From NCBI RefSeq assembly GCF_900105765.1, contig NZ_FNTX01000002.1, positions 2,294,001 through 2,358,000 of the forward strand: DNA of 64,000 nucleotides, written 5' to 3'. The translations under genes were made by a program, and so were the position numbers. A model generated the notes under the pieces. It had not been told where the DNA came from. It saw nothing but the letters and a program-made list of their open reading frames with translations, and did not search any database. The stretch comes from Ruania alba (GTDB lineage: Bacteria > Actinomycetota > Actinomycetes > Actinomycetales > Beutenbergiaceae). Positions 17,285 through 26,003 of this stretch are shown one piece after another; position 1 is the first letter of the stretch, and every line of letters starts with the position of its first letter.

Positions 17285-18178
17285 GTGATCGATCCGGCTC
17301 CGCTGACGCCAACGACCTGTCTGGCCGCGGTGCTGACGCCGACAGCTGCCGATGGGTCGACCGATCTCGATGTCGCACGGCGGTACTTCGCCAGCGTGAT
17401 GGACGACGGCGTGGACGGGCTCGCGGTGGCGGTGCACACCGGCCGCGGAGACCGTCTGGATATCGAGGCACGCTCTACCTTGATATCCCGGGCCCGGGAG
17501 GTGTCCGGGCAGGTGGTCACGGCGGTGTGGTCGGGTGACGACCCGGTGTGGCCTGCGGAAGCTGAGGGCGCCGGCGCGACGGCACTGCTCATCGCTCCCG
17601 GCTATCCGGATGATCCCGGTGTCGAGGCGCAACGCCTCGATCGGATCGCCGAAGCGAGCGCATTGCCGCTGATCGCCTTCGACCTCTACCTGCGCCCGTA
17701 CGACGACGTGACGCGCGAGGCCGTGCTGGCTCACCCGGCCGTGCGAGCCTTCAAGTCCGCTCGGATGCATGACGCGATTGCCAGTCAGAGCGGGATCCGC
17801 GCGGCACAGCGGCACGGTGTGCCAGTGCTCACCGGTGAGGATCGGATGTTCGTCCCGTCCCTGATGTGGGGCGCCACTGGTGCTCTGGTGGGGATCGGGG
17901 CCGCGGCCACCGCGGTGACCGTCCGCGCACTCTCGGCCTTCCGCGCGGGGGACGGGATCGTGGCTGCCTCCCGGGCGCTCGACTCCCTCGCTGAGGCGAC
18001 TTTCAGGCCGCCGTTCGACGGATACGTCCAGCGGATGGCCTGGATCGCTGCCGCTGAAGGGCGTATCCCGGCCGAGTTCGCGCATGACCCTGCGCGTCCG
18101 GCCCAGCTCAGCGACGACGAACGCGACGGGGTCGTCCGTGCCGCCGCCCGTGCGATGCGCGGGTTGCCATTGCACTGA
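17285..18178 (+). CDS. Dihydrodipicolinate synthase-family aldolase/lyase
   Basis: A 297-residue TIM-barrel protein of the DapA/NanA superfamily, started at the GTG at 17285. Recognisable blocks are LAAVLTPTAADGSTDLDVARRYF at the N-terminus, GVDGLAVAVHTGRGDRL, and AVRAFKSARMHD, whose lysine is the expected Schiff-base residue. The GTGD motif of true DapA is not seen, so it is more likely a sugar-acid or 2-keto acid aldolase/dehydratase than a lysine-biosynthesis enzyme. It precedes the sulfated-glycan locus and may belong to it functionally, but it has its own promoter and lacks the palindromic operator. The product is not predictable. Confidence 0.75.
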   Translation: MIDPAPLTPTTCLAAVLTPTAADGSTDLDVARRYFASVMDDGVDGLAVAVHTGRGDRLDIEARSTLISRAREVSGQVVTAVWSGDDPVWPAEAEGAGATALLIAPGYPDDPGVEAQRLDRIAEASALPLIAFDLYLRPYDDVTREAVLAHPAVRAFKSARMHDAIASQSGIRAAQRHGVPVLTGEDRMFVPSLMWGATGALVGIGAAATAVTVRALSAFRAGDGIVAASRALDSLAEATFRPPFDGYVQRMAWIAAAEGRIPAEFAHDPARPAQLSDDERDGVVRAAARAMRGLPLH

Positions 18179-18191
18179 CTATTCATCGTCA

Positions 18192-18221
18192 TTGACACAG
18201 CACCACACTGTCCGCTAATTT
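18192..18221 (+). promoter_or_regulatory. Near-consensus promoter of the beta-propeller gene
   Basis: TTGACA (18192-18197) and TAATTT (18216-18221) are separated by 18 bases. This is the best vegetative promoter match in the window, and its -10 box abuts the palindromic operator. Confidence 0.7.
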
Positions 18222-18233
18222 CGGTCCGGACCG
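18222..18233. promoter_or_regulatory. Palindromic operator CGGTCCGGACCG, copy 1
   Basis: A perfect 12-bp palindrome directly downstream of the -10 box, covering the expected transcription start, so a bound protein should repress. The same 12-mer, extended to CGGTCCGGACCGTTA in both places, is found at 31842-31853. The half-site GGTC-GACC resembles FadR-type GntR sites by family knowledge. Confidence 0.7.
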
Positions 18234-18291
18234 TTAATCAGAGATGATCCGAGCGGTCGCACCGCTGTCGATGACGACCAAGGAGTGCAGG

Positions 18292-20580
18292 ATGAGATCC
18301 CGACCATCTGCCACGATCGCGCTGGCGGCCTCGGCCGCCATGCTGCTGGGGGCCGCCATCGGCGTGCCCGCCTCGGCCACTATCCACCCGCCCTCGGCCG
18401 TCGGTATCGAGGCGACCGGGTCTACCGGTGATCCGGTCACCGACCTGGGGGAGGCCGTCCGGAAGACCCAGGTGCTCGCCTCGGCCACGGGAACAGCGCC
18501 TGACGGCGTCCCGTACGGCTACTACGTCGTCTCCGGCAATCAGAACACCACGGCGGAGTTCGCCGTCGTGGATCTGCGCACCGAGGAGACCGTGCTGCGC
18601 ACGCGGTTGCCCTACGGTGCGAGCAGCCAGCGTGCGCTGGACGTCTCTCCGGTCGACGGCACGGTCTACTTCGGCACCTCCGACGTCGGCCACGTCTACC
18701 GCTACGTGCCTGGCGCCGATGACGTCGAACACCTGGCCGAGCTGCCCACCGGTGTCCGCGCCTGGGGCCTGGCGGTCGATGAGGACGGTGTCCCGTGGAT
18801 CGGCGGGTACCCGACCGGTGCGTTGTACTCCCTCGACGCGGACTCGGGCGAGCTCACCAACCATGGGCAGGCGATCGAGGGTGAGCAGTACATCAACGCG
18901 ATCGCACCTGTGGGCGAGACCATCTACGTGGGGACCAACGCGAACGCCAAGCTGGCCGAGTTTGACCGGGCGACGGGCACGTTCACCGAGATCGCCATGC
19001 CGGCCGGCCACAGCGGCACGAACGTGACCGCGCTCGACGTGCGCGGTGATCTGATGTTCGTCAGTACCACCAACATGTACGTGCGGAACCTGGCTACCGG
19101 TGAGTGGGTCGACCGGATCACGGGCGTCAGTGCCCGGGTGTCACCGGTCTCGCCCACCGATCCGGACGCCGTCTACCTGCGACAGGGGCGGGAGGTGAAG
19201 CGCTATGACCTGAGCACCGGGGAGATCACCGGAACGGGGAACTTCCCCAACGCCACACCCGAGTCCTGGGGGTGGATGGATGTCGACGGAACCGGCCCCT
19301 ACCTGACGCTCACCTACTGGCGGGACGGCCGCACCTACGGCTGGAACCTGGCCACTGGCGCGGGCTTCTACCTCGTCCCCGACGTCGAAGGCGCCGGTGC
19401 GCCGCTGATCAGTCTCGGCACCGGTCCGCTGGGCAACATCTACGCCGGGGCCTTCCTCAGCCCGCCCGGATCGGGGATGTACGACCCGGACGGCGAGGGC
19501 ATCACGCTGCTGAACGGCACCAGCCAGGTCGAGGGCTGGGGCACGTTCGACGGCAACGTCGTCTTCGGCCGCTACCCGCAGGGCTCGGTCTACCTGTACG
19601 ACCCGGAGCAGCCCTGGAGCTACGGCAGCAACCCCGACACTCCGCCGCTGGAGCTCGGCAACGGGGTGAGCCGCCCGCAGTCGCTCATCGAGCTGACCGC
19701 CGTGCCTGACACCGTGGCTGTGGCCTCGGTGCCGAAGCCCGGCGAGCACGGCGGGGCGATCACCTTGTGGCAGCCCTATGAGGGGACCCACACCGTGTAC
19801 CGGAACGTGGTCCAGGACCAGACCCCGGTCGGTTTCGTCCAGCACGAGGGTCTGCTGTTCGGTGGCACCTCCATCGAGGGCGGGTACGGCATCGACCCGA
19901 TCACCGATGAGGCCGTGCTGTTCGCCTGGGACCCGGTCAGCACTGAGACAATGTGGACCGCCGCTCCGATCCCGGGGGCCGAGACCCTCGCCGGCTTCGC
20001 CATCGACGATGACGGTCACCTGTGGGGCGTCGCGGACAGTCGCACGGTCTTCGAGTTCGATCTGGAGAGCCAGACGTTGCTGCGTACGGTCACGATCGAC
20101 GGCGATGCTCCGATCGACCGATTCGGGGACAACGACCGGCTGCTCGTCGACCATGGTCGGCTGTTCGGCTCCGTGGCTGACCGGTTGTTCGTCCTCGACC
20201 AGGTGACCAGCGAGGTCACCAGCCTGTACGGGACGGACAGTGGCCGCAGCGACGGCGTCACCCAGGTGCATGAGCTGGCACAGGACCGCTACGGCGACCT
20301 GTACGTCATCAGCGAGGGCACCCGGTTGGCGCGCTACGACCTGCCGGAGGACGTGACGGCACCCGAGGTCACGGTCGACGCGCGCGGAGCGGCCGTGTGG
20401 TTGTCCGCTACCGACGACCAGGACGACGCACCCAGTATCGACTACCGGGTCGACGGCGGGGACTGGCAGAGCTACGACGGTGAGGATCCGATCGTGGTGT
20501 ACCCCGGTGCGGAGCTGGAGTACCGCGCCATCGACGCCGCGTGGAACTCCTCCGAGGTGGCCCGCCACACGTTCGGATGA
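18292..20580 (+). CDS. Secreted beta-propeller protein with C-terminal Ig/FN3-like domain
   Basis: A 762-residue protein. I take the ATG at 18292, behind AAGGAG, where a signal peptide begins (RPSATIALAASAAMLLGAAI, cleavage near PASA-TIH). The body shows many repeated blade-like units, such as LDVSPVDGTVYFGTSDVGHVYRY, GLAVDEDGVPWIGGYPTGALY and FAIDDDGHLWGVADSRTVFEFD. The last 80 residues (TAPEVTVDARGAAVWLSATD through YRAIDAAWN) form a separate beta-sandwich-like domain. No catalytic residues can be named. Propeller-fold polysaccharide lyases and glycan-binding proteins look like this, and its operator ties it to the sulfatase/import regulon, so an extracellular depolymerising or capturing role is plausible but unproven. 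Confidence 0.75.
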   Translation: MRSRPSATIALAASAAMLLGAAIGVPASATIHPPSAVGIEATGSTGDPVTDLGEAVRKTQVLASATGTAPDGVPYGYYVVSGNQNTTAEFAVVDLRTEETVLRTRLPYGASSQRALDVSPVDGTVYFGTSDVGHVYRYVPGADDVEHLAELPTGVRAWGLAVDEDGVPWIGGYPTGALYSLDADSGELTNHGQAIEGEQYINAIAPVGETIYVGTNANAKLAEFDRATGTFTEIAMPAGHSGTNVTALDVRGDLMFVSTTNMYVRNLATGEWVDRITGVSARVSPVSPTDPDAVYLRQGREVKRYDLSTGEITGTGNFPNATPESWGWMDVDGTGPYLTLTYWRDGRTYGWNLATGAGFYLVPDVEGAGAPLISLGTGPLGNIYAGAFLSPPGSGMYDPDGEGITLLNGTSQVEGWGTFDGNVVFGRYPQGSVYLYDPEQPWSYGSNPDTPPLELGNGVSRPQSLIELTAVPDTVAVASVPKPGEHGGAITLWQPYEGTHTVYRNVVQDQTPVGFVQHEGLLFGGTSIEGGYGIDPITDEAVLFAWDPVSTETMWTAAPIPGAETLAGFAIDDDGHLWGVADSRTVFEFDLESQTLLRTVTIDGDAPIDRFGDNDRLLVDHGRLFGSVADRLFVLDQVTSEVTSLYGTDSGRSDGVTQVHELAQDRYGDLYVISEGTRLARYDLPEDVTAPEVTVDARGAAVWLSATDDQDDAPSIDYRVDGGDWQSYDGEDPIVVYPGAELEYRAIDAAWNSSEVARHTFG

Positions 20581-20596
20581 GCACAGTGCTCGCGGT

Positions 20597-20633
20597 GCCC
20601 GGCAGGGCGACGGATCTCGTCGCCCTGCCGGGC
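20597..20633 (+). terminator. Strong hairpin after the beta-propeller gene
   Basis: Perfect 16-bp arms, GCCCGGCAGGGCGACG (20597-20612) and CGTCGCCCTGCCGGGC (20618-20633), with a five-base loop and no U-tract. It should separate the propeller gene from the regulator gene that follows. Confidence 0.75.
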
Positions 20634-20734
20634 GCTGCTGCTGTCCGGCTCCACATCCGGCGAGGTGCCGCAGGCGACGGCAGCGCCTGTGGCACGATGA
20701 ACGGCACCTGCAGCCGTCGCGGAACGGGAGACAT

Positions 20735-21967
20735 ATGACACCGGTCGTGGGCGTCGTCGGCCCGGCCGATCTCGTCCCGGGCGTGGCCGAGTCGGTCAGT
20801 GAGGTGTCCGGACTTGAGGCCATCACGCTCCCGTACTCCCACGAGTCCGAGACTCCCGACCTCGTGCGCGAGAACGCCGCGTCGGTCGATGCCTGGCTGT
20901 TCACCGGAATCGTCCCCTACACCCTCGCCAAGGGAACCACGAGCCGGCCGGCGGCGTTCGTCGACTACACCCGGGAGACGGTGCTGCGGTCGTGGGTGCG
21001 CCTGGCGCGGGAAGGGCGTGACGTCGCCCGTACCTCCATCGATACGGTGGGCATTCCGGAGCTGCGGGAGATCGCGGATGCGGTGGGCCTACCTGCGGAC
21101 CGGCCGCGTTCACTTCCACACCGGGTGGACCAGCGCGTGTCGCAGCTGATCGATTTCCACCGCAACAACCCCGACGACTCCTGGACGGCCATCACGTGTG
21201 TCTCCAGCGTGTACGAGGCACTCCGTGAGGAGATCGCGATCGTGCGGCTGGTGCCGTCGGAGAACGCAATCAGGACGGCGATCAGCCGGTTGACGCTGAC
21301 GATCAACAGCCAGGTCAGCGAGGACTCGCAGGTGGCGGTGGGTCTGCTGGCCGCTGACGACATGACCCGGGCGGCCCCCTTCCTCAAAGCGCAGGCGACG
21401 GCGCTCGCAGGCACGGTAGCCCTGGCTGAGACGGGGGAGATGCTGCTGGTCACCACACGGGGCGCCCTGGCGATCGCCTCGTACCAGTTCTCCCAGCCGC
21501 CGCTGCTGCGGCGATTGTCGGAGGCCGGCATCAGTGCCAACGCCGGGTTCGGAGTGGGACGCACGGCCCTGGAGGCCGAACAGCTGGCGCGCCGGGCACT
21601 CAACCGCGCCCGAGCGCATCCGGGACCGACGGCGGTGGTCTCGTTCCGTAATGATGTGGACCTCGCGCTCGGTCTCGGTGCCGAGAACAGTGAGGCACCC
21701 GGGGAGCAGGAGGCTCCGGCACTGGGCACCATTGCGACCCGGGTGGGCGTGGCCCTGCAGACCCTGACGCGTCTGCGCGATCTGGCACACCACCATCCGG
21801 ACGAGCCGCTGACCTCCCGGGTGGTGGCCGAGGCACTGGATGTCCAGTTGCGGACCGCGCGGCGGATGTTGCAGCGGCTGGAGCGCGGAGGATATGCCGA
21901 ACGGGTGGGAAACGAAGCACGAGAGTCCAGCGGCAGGCCGCTCACGCAGTACCTGCTGCATCTGTAG
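20735..21967 (+). CDS. Putative transcriptional regulator with degenerate GGDEF-like domain and C-terminal winged helix
   Basis: A 410-residue cytoplasmic protein started at the ATG at 20735 (MTPVVGVVGPADLV) behind GGAACGGGAG. Residues 1-130 look like an alpha/beta sensor domain (VDAWLFTGIVPYTLAKG, FVDYTRETVLRSWVRL). The middle (about 190-310) resembles a nucleotidyl-cyclase/GGDEF fold in AGFGVGRTALEAEQLARRAL but has no GGDEF active-site motif. The last 70 residues form a winged helix (VVAEALDVQLRTARRMLQRLERGGYAE). I do not recognise a named family. It lies just before the two sulfatases and after the operator-controlled propeller gene, so it may sense a pathway intermediate and regulate this locus. 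Confidence 0.55.
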   Translation: MTPVVGVVGPADLVPGVAESVSEVSGLEAITLPYSHESETPDLVRENAASVDAWLFTGIVPYTLAKGTTSRPAAFVDYTRETVLRSWVRLAREGRDVARTSIDTVGIPELREIADAVGLPADRPRSLPHRVDQRVSQLIDFHRNNPDDSWTAITCVSSVYEALREEIAIVRLVPSENAIRTAISRLTLTINSQVSEDSQVAVGLLAADDMTRAAPFLKAQATALAGTVALAETGEMLLVTTRGALAIASYQFSQPPLLRRLSEAGISANAGFGVGRTALEAEQLARRALNRARAHPGPTAVVSFRNDVDLALGLGAENSEAPGEQEAPALGTIATRVGVALQTLTRLRDLAHHHPDEPLTSRVVAEALDVQLRTARRMLQRLERGGYAERVGNEARESSGRPLTQYLLHL

Positions 21968-22039
21968 ACCACGAGATCCGGAGAACATGGATCCGGGGTG
22001 CGTGGAAGTGTCCCCATGATTCGACGACGAGGAGATGCG

Positions 22040-23851
22040 ATGAAGCGCGCCATCATGCTGATGTTCGACAGCCTGAACCGGCACATGCTGCCGCCCTACG
22101 ATCCGCAGACGTGGGTGCAGGCACCGAACTTCGCGCGGCTGGCCCGGCGCGCTACCCGGTTCGAGAAGTTCTACGCAGGGTCACTGCCCTGTATCCCTGC
22201 TCGGCGTGAGCTGCACACCGGGCGGTACAACTTCCTGCATCGCAGCTGGGGACCGCTGGAGCCGTTCGACGAGTCGATGCCGCAGATCCTCCGAGACGCG
22301 GGCGTGCACAGCCACCTCGTCTCCGACCACCCGCACTACTGGGAGGACGGCGGAGCGACCTATCACACCCGCTACACCACCTGGGACTTCCATCGCGGGC
22401 AGGAGGGGGACCCGTGGAAGGCAGTCGTGCAGTCCGGACCGCGCGGCGCCGGCGGGCATGAGCGGGCCAGGGTGCAGGACCGGATCAACCGCACCTCCAT
22501 GCCCACCGAGGTCGAGCACGTGCAGACCAGGACGGTCGACGCGGGCCTGGAGTTCCTCGAGACCAATCACGCGGCGGACGAGTGGCTGCTCCAGCTGGAG
22601 CTTTTCGATCCGCACGAGCCCTTCTTCACTCACCAGCAGTACAAGGACCTGTACCCGGCGGACCATGACGGCTCGGCGTCGCCGGAGGCAGGGACCGACT
22701 GGCCGGACTACCGGAAGGTCACCGAATCCCCCGACCAGCTCGAGCACGTCCGCCGCGAGTATGCCGCGCTGGTCTCGATGTGCGACCGCTCGCTGGGCCG
22801 GGTTCTCGATGCGATGGATGAGTATCACCTCTGGGAGGACACGATGCTCATCGTCAACACCGACCACGGCTTCCTGCTCGGTGAGCACGGATGGTGGGCC
22901 AAGACCGTGATGCCCTGGTTCGAGGAGCTCGTGCACCTGCCGTTCTTCCTGTGGGACCCGCGATCTCCCGAGGGTGCGCAGGACACGACGGCGGTGGCTC
23001 AGACCATCGACATCGCCCCCACGTTGCTGCGCTACTTCGGGATGACGCCGCCGGAGAGCATGCAGGGCAAAGATCTGGGACTGACCAGTGCAGCTGGAGA
23101 TACCGGCGCAGTCGCCGGGACGCTCGCCGAACGCGAGGGTGGTCTCTTTGGCATCCACGGCGGGCACGTGAACGTCACCGACGGCAGGTACGTGTATATG
23201 CGCTCGGCTGCGACGCCGTCGAACGCCCCGCTGGAGCAGTTCACCCTGATGCCCACCCACATGCGTGAACGATTCCCCGTGAGCGAGCTGGCCGCCTGGG
23301 AGCCCGCGGAGCCGTTCTCGTTCACTCAGGGGCTGCGGACGATGCGCATGGAGACGCCGACCCGGTGGATGAACCCGTGGCCGCACGGGACGTTGCTCTT
23401 CGACGTGGAGCGCGATCCGCAGCAGCGTGAGCCGCTCCTCGATGACGAGGTGGAGTTGCGCATGCTGGATCTACTGGTGCGGCTGATGCGCGAGAACGAT
23501 GCACCGGCCAGCCAGTTCGCCCGGTTGGGGTTGCCCGTCGAAGGACCCGTGGGAGTCGAGCACCTCATGGCCGGCCGCGACGCCGAACGCGCCGCTGCCA
23601 CCGCGCAACCGATGCCCGACCTTGCCGGGCATCCCGCTCGGGCCGACTTGGATCGCCCGGTGGGGGAACTCCTGGGTGAGCCACGGACTCGCGACACGCT
23701 TGCCGCACATGCACCCGACCTGGCACAGACCGAGTTGCTGACGGTCTCGCCGGGGACCACCTTGATCGACCTCGCGGCCTCAGGTGCGCTCCCTGCGGCC
23801 GCACTGACCGCGATCGCCGACGATCTGGCCGCGATGGCCACTCAGCCGTGA
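22040..23851 (+). CDS. Sulfatase (formylglycine type, family S1), 603 aa
   Basis: Begins at the ATG at 22040 after GAGGAG. The sulfatase signature CIPAR is at Cys51, in GSLPCIPARRELHTGR; this cysteine is converted to formylglycine by a maturation enzyme not in the window. Metal and substrate residues are visible in MFDSLNRHML and NTDHGFLLGEHGWWAKT. After the usual C-terminal subdomain there is an extra, alanine-rich 110-residue tail (from about residue 490) unlike its neighbour. No signal peptide is present, so the enzyme should act in the cytoplasm on imported sulfated sugars. Overlaps the second sulfatase gene by four bases. The sugar substrate is not predictable. Confidence 0.88.
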   Translation: MKRAIMLMFDSLNRHMLPPYDPQTWVQAPNFARLARRATRFEKFYAGSLPCIPARRELHTGRYNFLHRSWGPLEPFDESMPQILRDAGVHSHLVSDHPHYWEDGGATYHTRYTTWDFHRGQEGDPWKAVVQSGPRGAGGHERARVQDRINRTSMPTEVEHVQTRTVDAGLEFLETNHAADEWLLQLELFDPHEPFFTHQQYKDLYPADHDGSASPEAGTDWPDYRKVTESPDQLEHVRREYAALVSMCDRSLGRVLDAMDEYHLWEDTMLIVNTDHGFLLGEHGWWAKTVMPWFEELVHLPFFLWDPRSPEGAQDTTAVAQTIDIAPTLLRYFGMTPPESMQGKDLGLTSAAGDTGAVAGTLAEREGGLFGIHGGHVNVTDGRYVYMRSAATPSNAPLEQFTLMPTHMRERFPVSELAAWEPAEPFSFTQGLRTMRMETPTRWMNPWPHGTLLFDVERDPQQREPLLDDEVELRMLDLLVRLMRENDAPASQFARLGLPVEGPVGVEHLMAGRDAERAAATAQPMPDLAGHPARADLDRPVGELLGEPRTRDTLAAHAPDLAQTELLTVSPGTTLIDLAASGALPAAALTAIADDLAAMATQP

Positions 23852-25341
23852 CCGACACACCGGGAAGGAACGATGTGGCCGAACGACCTAATGTCTGGTT
23901 CGTCATGACCGACCAGCAGCGATGGGACTCGATGGGGTACGCCGGCAACGACGTCATCGAGACCCCCAATCTCGACCAGCTCGCCTCCGAGGGGAGCTGG
24001 TTCGAGCACGCCTACAGCGCGACACCCTCGTGCATCCCGGCACGAGCGAGCCTGATGACCGGGCAGGACCCCTGGCACACGGGGATCCTCGGCATGGGGG
24101 AGGGCCAAGGGCCCGCGCAGTGCCTCGAGAACACGCTGCCGGAGTCGCTCGCGCGGGCCGGCTATCACACACAAGCAGTGGGGAAGCTGCACGTGCACCC
24201 GCAGCGTGACCTGATCGGCTTCCATCACACCGTGCTGGACGAGTCCGGTCGGCGCGAACATCCGCAGGTCCCGACCGATTACGATCGGTGGCTCCATCGC
24301 GAGGTGCCCGATGCGGGCACGGATTCGCATGGGATCGGGTGGAACTCGTTGCACAGCCGGGCGTGGCACCTGGCCGAGCGTCAGCATCCGACGTATTGGA
24401 CGGCGACCGAGTCGATCGACTTCCTGCGGCGGCGGGACCCGTCGAAACCGTTCTTCCTGATGACCTCCTTCGCCCGGCCGCACTCACCGTACGATCCGCC
24501 GGAGCCGCTGCTGAACCAGTACTTGGATGCCGATCTTCCGGAGCCGTGGATCGGGGATTGGGCCGCACGCCATGCCGTCGCCAGCTGGGCGCCGGATGCC
24601 TGGCGGGGGGTGCGCAGCCGGGAGCAGGTGCGTCGTACCCGCGCCGGCTACTACGGCACGATCACCCACATCGATCAGCAGATCGGCCGCATCCGGTTCA
24701 ACCTCGAGCGGGAGGGACTCCTGGACAACACGATCATCGTGTTCACCTCCGACCACGGTGACATGCAGGGCGATCACCACCTGTGGCGCAAGACCTACGC
24801 TTATGAGGGCTCGGCCCACATCCCGCTGTTTGTCGTGCTGCCGCAGGCGATCCGGGAGCGGTACGGCATCGAGCCCGGGACCCGGAGCGAGGCCCCCGTC
24901 TGCCTCCAGGACGTGATGCCCACCATCCTCGACGCCTGTGGGATCGAGATCCCGGAGAGCGTCGATGGCCGCAGCGTGCTGCCGGTGCTCGCCGATCCGG
25001 ATGCCCCGTGGCGGGATGCGATCCACGGTGAGCACTCCACCTGCTACGACGCCAGCCAGGAGATGCAGTACCTCACCGACGGCAGGCAGAAGTACATCTG
25101 GTTCGCTCAGGACGGTGCCGAGCGGCTGTTCGATCTGGTTGCTGACCCGCACGAGGAGAGGGATCTGGCCGCGGACCCTGCATACGCCGAGACGCTCGAG
25201 CACTGGCGCAACCGGCTCGTCGAGATCGTCGACGCACGCGACTGTGGCTGGACCGAGAACGGACGGATGGTCCCGCGAGGTGACGGCCGGCCGTTGGTCT
25301 CACCGCACTACGCGCAGCGGCTCGCCCGGCACGGGGTCTGA
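23848..25341 (+). CDS. Sulfatase (formylglycine type, family S1), 497 aa
   Basis: The S1 sulfatase core is complete: NVWFVMTDQQRWDSMGYAGN with its metal-binding aspartates, the formylglycine motif CIPAR at Cys62 (ATPSCIPARASLMTGQ), GKLHVHP, and FTSDHGDMQGDHHLWRKTYAYEGS. Length is typical. The GTG at 23848 overlaps the stop of the preceding sulfatase (GTGA); a second GTG at 23875, right behind GGGAAGGAACGAT, may be the real start. There is no signal peptide. The sequence resembles choline-sulfatase and glycan-sulfatase subfamilies in general layout. The context of sugar import and sugar-modifying enzymes favours a glycan substrate over choline sulfate. Confidence 0.9.
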   Translation: MTDTPGRNDVAERPNVWFVMTDQQRWDSMGYAGNDVIETPNLDQLASEGSWFEHAYSATPSCIPARASLMTGQDPWHTGILGMGEGQGPAQCLENTLPESLARAGYHTQAVGKLHVHPQRDLIGFHHTVLDESGRREHPQVPTDYDRWLHREVPDAGTDSHGIGWNSLHSRAWHLAERQHPTYWTATESIDFLRRRDPSKPFFLMTSFARPHSPYDPPEPLLNQYLDADLPEPWIGDWAARHAVASWAPDAWRGVRSREQVRRTRAGYYGTITHIDQQIGRIRFNLEREGLLDNTIIVFTSDHGDMQGDHHLWRKTYAYEGSAHIPLFVVLPQAIRERYGIEPGTRSEAPVCLQDVMPTILDACGIEIPESVDGRSVLPVLADPDAPWRDAIHGEHSTCYDASQEMQYLTDGRQKYIWFAQDGAERLFDLVADPHEERDLAADPAYAETLEHWRNRLVEIVDARDCGWTENGRMVPRGDGRPLVSPHYAQRLARHGV

Positions 25342-25357
25342 CTCGGCGAGTCGCAGC

Positions 25358-25654
25358 TCAGAGGTGTCGGTCGACGTCCATACGCTGATGCAGGACGCGG
25401 ATGACGTCGACCCCCTGAGGTTGGGTTCGGTAGAAGATGAGATGTGAGCCAGAGGCGTACCGACGGTAGCCCTGACGGATCTCGTCGCAGGATCGTCCCC
25501 GCTGGGGATCCGTGGCAACCCGTTCGATCGCCTGACGCAGATCGCCAAGGTAGGACTCTGCTTGTGCGACATCCCAGTGCTCCACGGTGTAGTCCCAGAT
25601 CGAGGACAGGTCACGCTGTGCTGCCGGAGTGAGCCGATAGAAGCCCTTGGTCAT
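25358..25654 (-). CDS. parE: ParE-like toxin of a type II toxin-antitoxin system
   Basis: A 98-residue RelE/ParE-fold protein beginning MTKGFYRLTPAAQRDLSSIWDYT, with the family features YLGDLRQAIERVATDP and GYRRYASGSHLIFYRTQPQG. ParE toxins poison DNA gyrase. The start overlaps the antitoxin stop (ATGA), the usual antitoxin-first order. It is convergent with the sulfatase gene, 16 bases away. The pair lies between two parts of the sulfated-glycan locus and may help hold this accessory block in the genome, which is inference. Confidence 0.92.
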   Translation of the reverse strand: MTKGFYRLTPAAQRDLSSIWDYTVEHWDVAQAESYLGDLRQAIERVATDPQRGRSCDEIRQGYRRYASGSHLIFYRTQPQGVDVIRVLHQRMDVDRHL

Positions 25655-25887
25655 CCCCGAGCCTTGTCGGCCATGAACTCATCGAAGTCAAACTGCTCCG
25701 GCTCGCCGCTTTGTTCTCCGGCAATGAGGGCCGAGCGGAGTGCCCCCAACTGGGTCTCCCTGTCCTCCAAGAGTCGGAGTCCAGCACGGATCACCTCACT
25801 CGCCGACTGGTAGCGCCCTGTAGCAACCTCGCGGGCGACGAAGTCGCGGAAGTGAACATCGAGGCTGATCGAGGTGTTGGTGGCCAT
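25651..25887 (-). CDS. parD: ParD-like antitoxin (CopG/RHH family)
   Basis: A 78-residue protein beginning MATNTSISLDVHFRDFVAREV, with GRYQSASEVIRAGLRLLEDRE, the ribbon-helix-helix DNA-binding region of ParD. The acidic C-terminus (EPEQFDFDEFMADKARG) is the usual toxin-neutralising tail. The start at 25887 is chosen by homology; the open frame extends upstream without family similarity. A -10 box TATCGT lies seven bases before the ATG, so the message is probably leaderless. A TACCA/TGGTA palindrome over the promoter is a good autoregulation site. Confidence 0.92.
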   Translation of the reverse strand: MATNTSISLDVHFRDFVAREVATGRYQSASEVIRAGLRLLEDRETQLGALRSALIAGEQSGEPEQFDFDEFMADKARG

Positions 25888-25894
25888 ACGCCCG

Positions 25895-25913
25895 ACGATA
25901 CCAAAATCTGGTA
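25895..25913 (-). promoter_or_regulatory. parDE promoter and operator
   Basis: On the minus strand, TATCGT (25900-25895) is the -10 box. The inverted repeat TACCA-AAATC-TGGTA (25899-25913) overlaps it and is placed for repression by the ParD-ParE complex. Confidence 0.55.
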
Positions 25914-26003
25914 CATCGCTCGTGGGCTGCTCGAGGCATGGATCGCCGATCCCGAGCGCGGACACCATCGAAGCCGTCCTACGCTGAAGGAGCTATTCGC
26001 CGA

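Noticed and set aside
25340-25352. A small GACTC-GGC-GAGTC hairpin between the sulfatase and parE genes.
   Set aside because: Only five base pairs and no U-tract; too weak to call a terminator.
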